Assembly (NCBI GenBank): GCA_910585935.1
Contig: CAJUHN010000145.1
Span: 1 to 9,802 of the forward strand
DNA: 9,802 nucleotides
Direction of reading: 5' to 3'
Source: an uncultured Lachnospiraceae bacterium
GTDB taxonomy: Bacteria; Bacillota; Clostridia; Lachnospirales; Lachnospiraceae
This document shows positions 6,531-9,802 of the stretch, one piece after another. Every line of letters begins with the position of its first letter. Position 1 is the stretch's first letter. The notes below the pieces were generated by a model. That model was not told the origin of the DNA. It did not search any database and was given only the letters and a program-made list of their open reading frames with translations. The translations under genes were made by a program, and so were the position numbers.

Positions 6531-7583
6531 TTAGCCTTTCCAAACAAATATTTTTTCTGATGAGATATAGTTGGAAAGATAGCCTATTACTGTTTCTAGT
6601 AATTCTTTCTCTAATTTTTCTTCATATTGAAAAACTCCTGATTTTGTTTCATAAGGATATTGAAGTATATAAGAATCAGGACGCTGTTTTCTCATGCGTT
6701 TTAAATATTCTTTAGAAACACGAAAAGTACCAATACTAATATCTCGTATGTTCTCTTCTGATAAAACAGAAAATATAGTTTTAATAAGAGTGAAATATTG
6801 TTCTTTCCAATTTTCCACATATAATAGAGGATCTAGACAGAGCCTCACGGGAAATTGAAAAGAAGCTAGAAGAGAAGCGGCTCTTAAACGTCCTGTGAAA
6901 GAAGAAGTTTTTTGTTCTAGTGTTTTTTGAACTTTTTCTGGCGAAATAGTAAAGGCAAAGATAAAACGGTGTTTGAGAGAATGATCTGTGTCAGAAAGTT
7001 CTTTCAAAAGTTCCAATAATTGTTTGAACGAAGGAGTATCTGCACATTTTGTGCGGAGTTCAATCGTGAGAGTGGGGTGCTTACTGGTAAAAATAAGCCA
7101 CTGTTCACAATAAGATAATAAGGATTCTAGCGCTAATAAATCGGTATCATAGGAGATACATAAATATATGGGATGTTCTTTTAACATCTTTTCCAGTTCT
7201 GAAAAAATATCCTCTAGATTCACAAAAAAAACAAGGTTAGCAGAAGGATACATGCCTTGTAAATAGCAATATTGACAGTCAAAAATACAGTTCATCACAC
7301 AAGAAGTATAATAGAAATATTTTTGATTAAAATTTTGACATACAGGAGCGCCAGGATAGAGAAAAGGCTCTTCTTTTAGTGCTAAAATCAAGGCAGGAGA
7401 GTTTTTTTGTACTATAAAATTTTGATGGCGGCGGTTGAATACATCTTTATAGTGTTTAATTTCTATTATTTTGGCTTTGGAAAAGTGTTTGAGCAGTTGT
7501 ATTGTTCTAGGGTGAGAAAGTGCTCTTGTTTCTACATAAATGTGATGAAACATGGGAAGTAATAGATTGTTTGAGCTGTTCAA
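6531..7583 (-). CDS. splB: Spore photoproduct lyase (radical SAM DNA repair enzyme)
   Basis: This 350-residue protein is predicted to reverse the 5-thyminyl-5,6-dihydrothymine lesion that UV makes in spore DNA, acting during germination. The radical-SAM cluster motif Cx3Cx2C is C99, C103 and C106 within CIFDCQYCYLQG, the lyase-specific version ending in YCYLQ. C142 in YLCISYDTD aligns with the conserved hydrogen-donating cysteine of characterised lyases (C141 in the Bacillus enzyme). ELRTKCAD and the C-terminal PYETKSGVFQYEEKLEKEL fit the clostridial-type family. The start is unusual: the best ribosome binding site, AAGGAGGG (7595-7602 on the complement), stands 11 nt before a TTG at 7583. 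The next in-frame ATG at 7553, where homology probably begins (MFHHIYVETR), has no such site. Either way the gene starts inside the upstream gene, overlapping it by 77 or 47 nt. Confidence 0.93.
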   Translation of the reverse strand: MNSSNNLLLPMFHHIYVETRALSHPRTIQLLKHFSKAKIIEIKHYKDVFNRRHQNFIVQKNSPALILALKEEPFLYPGAPVCQNFNQKYFYYTSCVMNCIFDCQYCYLQGMYPSANLVFFVNLEDIFSELEKMLKEHPIYLCISYDTDLLALESLLSYCEQWLIFTSKHPTLTIELRTKCADTPSFKQLLELLKELSDTDHSLKHRFIFAFTISPEKVQKTLEQKTSSFTGRLRAASLLASFQFPVRLCLDPLLYVENWKEQYFTLIKTIFSVLSEENIRDISIGTFRVSKEYLKRMRKQRPDSYILQYPYETKSGVFQYEEKLEKELLETVIGYLSNYISSEKIFVWKG

Positions 7584-8451
7584 GGTATTGTTTTCCCTCC
7601 TTTTTTGTAAAGTGAATTTGTTCTTTTTGCGAAGATTTTTGTTCTATAAAAAGATAAAAAGAGTTAGAATAATATTGATAAATGGGCAGTTGTAAGGTTT
7701 TTCCGTAGAGAAATAATTGTTTTAATTGTTCTGTCATTGTGACAGAAAAACAAAAAGTTTCTGCTATAGAATGGAGTAATGCGCCTTCTTCTTCTGTTAT
7801 CATTATTTGCTCTGGTGCAGATCGCTTAAGAAGAGTGAGGATAAAGGATAACAGAGATGGGAGTGCTTGGGAAAGAAGAGAAGAAAGCTTCTCTTTGGTT
7901 ATCATTTCAGGTGTCAAATAGTCTGAAATTATTTTTAAAAATAGCATTTGATGTTGTTTTAGGTAGGTGATTCCAGCTTGATAAAGACCAGAAGCTTCCA
8001 TGTCATAAAGAGATATATTATGAGCAGATGAGGATTCTGGTTTGTTTTCTATATAGAAAGGCTTTTCTTTTTTTTGTATCTTTTGTATAGGTACAGTGAT
8101 TAAAGACGCCTCTGGAAAGGGGTGCTGGTATAAGATATCTGGATAATATGCCATTTGTGTAGTGCTGTCTAGAATCTGATTGCACAAAAAAATGCTGCCA
8201 ATAGGATAATTCGTATTTTCGCAACCACAGATACCGATATTGAGAAATAAATCATGAGGGGTAAAAGATTGGGTGCAAATCAGTTGGGTGAATGAGATGG
8301 CAGCAGAGATGGAGCTTGGATTTGTAATAAGTAATTGTATGTCATTTCCAACAAAAAGTTGAAATTCTTTTAAAGTATTTGTTTTTTTTAGTTGAAAATA
8401 TTGAATAAATGGTTCTGCTTCTAGGTAAAGAGCGGTTAATAAAGTAATCAT
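7507..8451 (-). CDS. MTA/SAH-nucleosidase-like protein with extra C-terminal region
   Basis: This 314-residue protein's first roughly 210 residues resemble the nucleoside phosphorylase-I superfamily, closest in style to methylthioadenosine/S-adenosylhomocysteine nucleosidase. Family-type residues are E11 in ALYLEAEPF, NIGICG (71-76), D150-M151-E152-A153 in YDMEASGLYQA and D177 in KIISDYLTPEM. E11, E152 and D177 correspond to the catalytic acidic residues of E. coli nucleosidase (E12, E174, D197). The middle (about 105-145) is diverged and substrate choice is uncertain. Residues from about 211 to 314 form a tail I do not recognise, rich in Gln, Ser and Lys. AGGAG lies about six bases before the ATG. 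It is the first gene of the minus-strand operon; its 3' end overlaps splB and carries splB's ribosome binding site in the codons for KKEGK. Clearing SAM-derived products of the lyase is an inferred role. Confidence 0.72.
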   Translation of the reverse strand: MITLLTALYLEAEPFIQYFQLKKTNTLKEFQLFVGNDIQLLITNPSSISAAISFTQLICTQSFTPHDLFLNIGICGCENTNYPIGSIFLCNQILDSTTQMAYYPDILYQHPFPEASLITVPIQKIQKKEKPFYIENKPESSSAHNISLYDMEASGLYQAGITYLKQHQMLFLKIISDYLTPEMITKEKLSSLLSQALPSLLSFILTLLKRSAPEQIMITEEEGALLHSIAETFCFSVTMTEQLKQLFLYGKTLQLPIYQYYSNSFYLFIEQKSSQKEQIHFTKKEGKQYLEQLKQSITSHVSSHLCRNKSTFSP

Positions 8452-8490
8452 GAGGAACTCCTTTTTTTATTGTGTTAAAGGTTATAAGTG

Positions 8491-8519
8491 AGTATAGATG
8501 GATAGGAATAAATTGTCAA
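8491..8519 (-). promoter_or_regulatory. Promoter of the nucleosidase-splB-SDR operon
   Basis: Read on the minus strand, TTGACA (complement of 8514-8519) is followed by exactly 17 nt and TATACT (complement of 8491-8496), a strong sigma-A type promoter about 40 nt before the first start codon. No sigma-G-like -10 was seen nearby, although spore photoproduct lyase is sigma-G controlled in Bacillus. The -35 box lies 44 nt from the 3' end of repeat copy D. Confidence 0.8.
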
Positions 8520-8563
8520 GATATTTTCGGATATTTATGGAGGGAGAAAGGGGCGTAAGGGTC

Positions 8564-8710
8564 GCGGCGGCAAGCCACTATTCCAACGAAACCGCGCTTT
8601 CGCTCCGTTCCAGACGTAACGGACACTAAATTCTCGGCACGTAACCGCACCGCTCATTAAGTGCCGACGTCTTCCAAGGGGTTTCTTTTGGAATAGTGGC
8701 TTGCCGCCGC
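8564..8710 (-). repeat. Structured intergenic element, copy D (complete)
   Basis: This complete 147-bp copy lies on the minus strand, upstream of the splB operon promoter. Its arms 8564-8585 and 8689-8710 are perfectly complementary over 22 bp and GC-rich at the outer end, unlike the AT-rich surroundings. On the minus strand the core shows CCCCTTGGAAGACGT, CTTAATGAGC, a 7-bp hairpin closed on GTTA, GAATTTAGT, ACGTCTGGAACGGAGCG and a GAAA tetraloop. The inner helix reads GAAACC/GGTTTC, where copy C has GAAGCC/GGCTTC. The next helix reads CGG/CCG, where copy C has TGG/CCA. These paired changes support a folded structure. Confidence 0.92.
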
Positions 8711-8916
8711 TAGTTTGTTAGTATAATCAAGGTATAAAGCTTGATGAGGTGTTTGGGTAACTTTTATGTTGAAAAAGGTAATATGTATATTATTTTATTT
8801 TTATGGAATAAGGAGTAGTATATAATAAAAGATTTATTTGATTAAGTTGATTGTAAGAAAGTAGTAAAGCGGAAATAGGGTTAAAAATGGGTTTTTGAGC
8901 ATAGGGTGTAGAAAAA
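8711..8916. other. AT-rich intergenic stretch before the C26 hydrolase gene
   Basis: This 206-nt gap lies between repeat copy D and the hydrolase gene. TATAAT-like hexamers occur at 8722-8727 and 8821-8826, but neither has a convincing -35 box at standard spacing, so the promoter of the downstream gene is not assigned. No open reading frame or RNA gene was recognised. Confidence 0.4.
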
Positions 8917-8937
8917 ATGGAAAGTGTGAAGGATAAT

Positions 8938-9681
8938 ATGAAAAAACCATTAATAGGAATTACTACCAGTTTAAATAGAAAAGAGAATTTATTTGTTTTA
9001 AATAAAAAGTATGCAGAAGCTGTAGTTAGGGCAGGGGGGCTTCCTGTTCCTTTAGGAGCACAGAATATAACAGGGAATGTTGAGGAATGGATAGAGAGAT
9101 TAGATGGAATTTTATTTAGCGGAGGGACAGATATCCTGCCAAAGTATTTCGGGGAGGAGTGTTTAGATGGCTTTCCTATGGAATATGAAATAGTTCCAGA
9201 GAGAGATATGTTTGAAATAGAGCTTTTTAGGGAAGCATGGAAAAAGAAGATGCCAATATTAGGAATCTGCAGAGGGATTCAGCTTATCGCAGTGGCAGCA
9301 GGAGGGAAAGTTTTACAGGATATTGAAACAGGAATGAAAAGAGCCATAAAAATTAGACATAGCCAAAAAGCTCCAGATTGGTGTGAAGAAGCAGGGCATA
9401 AGATTTGGATAGAAAGAGAAACGAAACTTTGGAAATGTTATCAGAAAGAAGAAATATGGGTGAACAGTTTTCATCATCAAGCAGTTTCTATTATTCCAGA
9501 GGAGTTTTTACAGGTTGCTATTGCAGCAGATGGCGTGATAGAAGCGATAGAGGCGAAGGAATATCCCTTTTGTATTGGAGTACAGTGGCATCCAGAAAGG
9601 ACAGATGAGAGGGTAAGAGGAGATGCTAATTTATTCCACATTTTTGTAAAAGAAAGTATCAATTATAGAAATGAGGATTAA
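8938..9681 (+). CDS. Gamma-glutamyl-GABA hydrolase family protein (peptidase C26, class-I glutamine amidotransferase fold)
   Basis: This cytoplasmic hydrolase of the PuuD-like branch is predicted to cleave a gamma-glutamyl amide bond. From this start it is 247 residues, about the family length. Using these residue numbers, LFSGGTDILP lies at 59-68 and the nucleophile elbow GICRGIQ at 109-115 with C111. The catalytic His-Glu pair is H218 and E220 in QWHPER, and NSFHHQAV lies at 176-183. The triad is complete. An ATG at 8917 would add seven residues, but it has no ribosome binding site. The ATG at 8938 has GAAGGA (8928-8933) just upstream, and relatives begin KKPLIGIT, so the inner start is preferred, with the outer as an alternative. 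No polyamine or GABA genes are nearby, so the natural substrate is open. Repeat copy E begins about 41 nt after the stop codon. Confidence 0.88.
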   Translation: MKKPLIGITTSLNRKENLFVLNKKYAEAVVRAGGLPVPLGAQNITGNVEEWIERLDGILFSGGTDILPKYFGEECLDGFPMEYEIVPERDMFEIELFREAWKKKMPILGICRGIQLIAVAAGGKVLQDIETGMKRAIKIRHSQKAPDWCEEAGHKIWIERETKLWKCYQKEEIWVNSFHHQAVSIIPEEFLQVAIAADGVIEAIEAKEYPFCIGVQWHPERTDERVRGDANLFHIFVKESINYRNED

Positions 9682-9722
9682 ATTAATCTGTTGTGTTAAT
9701 CATTTGCAGAACAGCCAATAAA

Positions 9723-9802
9723 GTAGCGCAGGCAAAGAAGTATTCCAAAAGAAACCCCTTGGAAGACGTCGGCACTTAATGAGCAGTTCCGTTAGGAATT
9801 GC
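9723..9802 (+). repeat. Structured intergenic element, copy E (3' part missing)
   Basis: This is the 5' half of the repeat family, cut by the window end. The 5' outer arm covers about 9723-9747. The block CCCCTTGGAAGACGT, CTTAATGAGC and a complete terminal hairpin follow: GCAGTTCC/GGAATTGC around GTTA, at 9783-9802 with one G.T pair. The hairpin stem differs from those of copies B, C and D while staying paired. Read from 9731, the arm matches the corresponding arms of copies A and D at most of 17 positions. Confidence 0.87.

Noticed and set aside
9477..9662. Short open reading frames overlapping the C26 hydrolase gene on both strands
   Set aside because: The hydrolase has a complete catalytic triad and family motifs; the overlapping frames have no ribosome binding sites or known motifs.

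Overview
The window looks like a chromosomal segment of a low-GC, spore-forming member of the Clostridia, probably Lachnospiraceae. The clues are AT-rich DNA with strong AGGAGG-type ribosome binding sites, a T-box leader before an archaeal-type prolyl-tRNA synthetase gene, a YtvI-type sporulation membrane protein and a clostridial-type spore photoproduct lyase. The family assignment is inferred from protein style; no marker gene in the window settles it.

Layout. Positions 354-3321 (+) hold an RluA-family pseudouridine synthase, an HD-GYP cyclic-di-GMP phosphodiesterase with its own promoter, and an AI-2E/YtvI-type membrane protein. Positions 3322-4243 are non-coding: two copies of a structured repeat in opposite orientation, an AT-rich gap, then a consensus promoter and a T-box leader with terminator that control proS (4244-5677). 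Positions 5811-8451 (-) form an operon transcribed from right to left: a nucleosidase-like protein, spore photoproduct lyase and a short-chain dehydrogenase, behind a vegetative-type promoter. A class-I glutamine amidotransferase-like hydrolase (gamma-Glu-GABA type, peptidase C26) follows at 8938-9681 (+).

The most unusual content is a dispersed family of structured intergenic elements of about 146-151 bp, called A to E here. There are three complete copies (3332-3482 on -, 3752-3897 on +, 8564-8710 on -) and two cut by the window edges (1-75 and 9723-9802, both +). All share a conserved core with several internal helices, a variable terminal hairpin and a GNRA tetraloop. The core is closed by a long outer stem whose sequence differs from copy to copy yet is perfectly complementary within each complete copy. 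Compensatory changes are visible by eye in at least four helices, as expected of a folded RNA or a DNA fold-back structure. No transposase, reverse transcriptase or integrase lies in the window, and I do not recognise the family. A second, unrelated inverted repeat (5697-5795) lies between the convergent proS and dehydrogenase genes.

Functionally the genes are mostly housekeeping (rRNA or tRNA modification, aminoacylation, second-messenger turnover) plus spore-related functions (membrane protein, UV repair of spore DNA). The nucleosidase overlapping the radical-SAM lyase may clear SAM-derived by-products such as 5'-deoxyadenosine; that is an inference from gene order.
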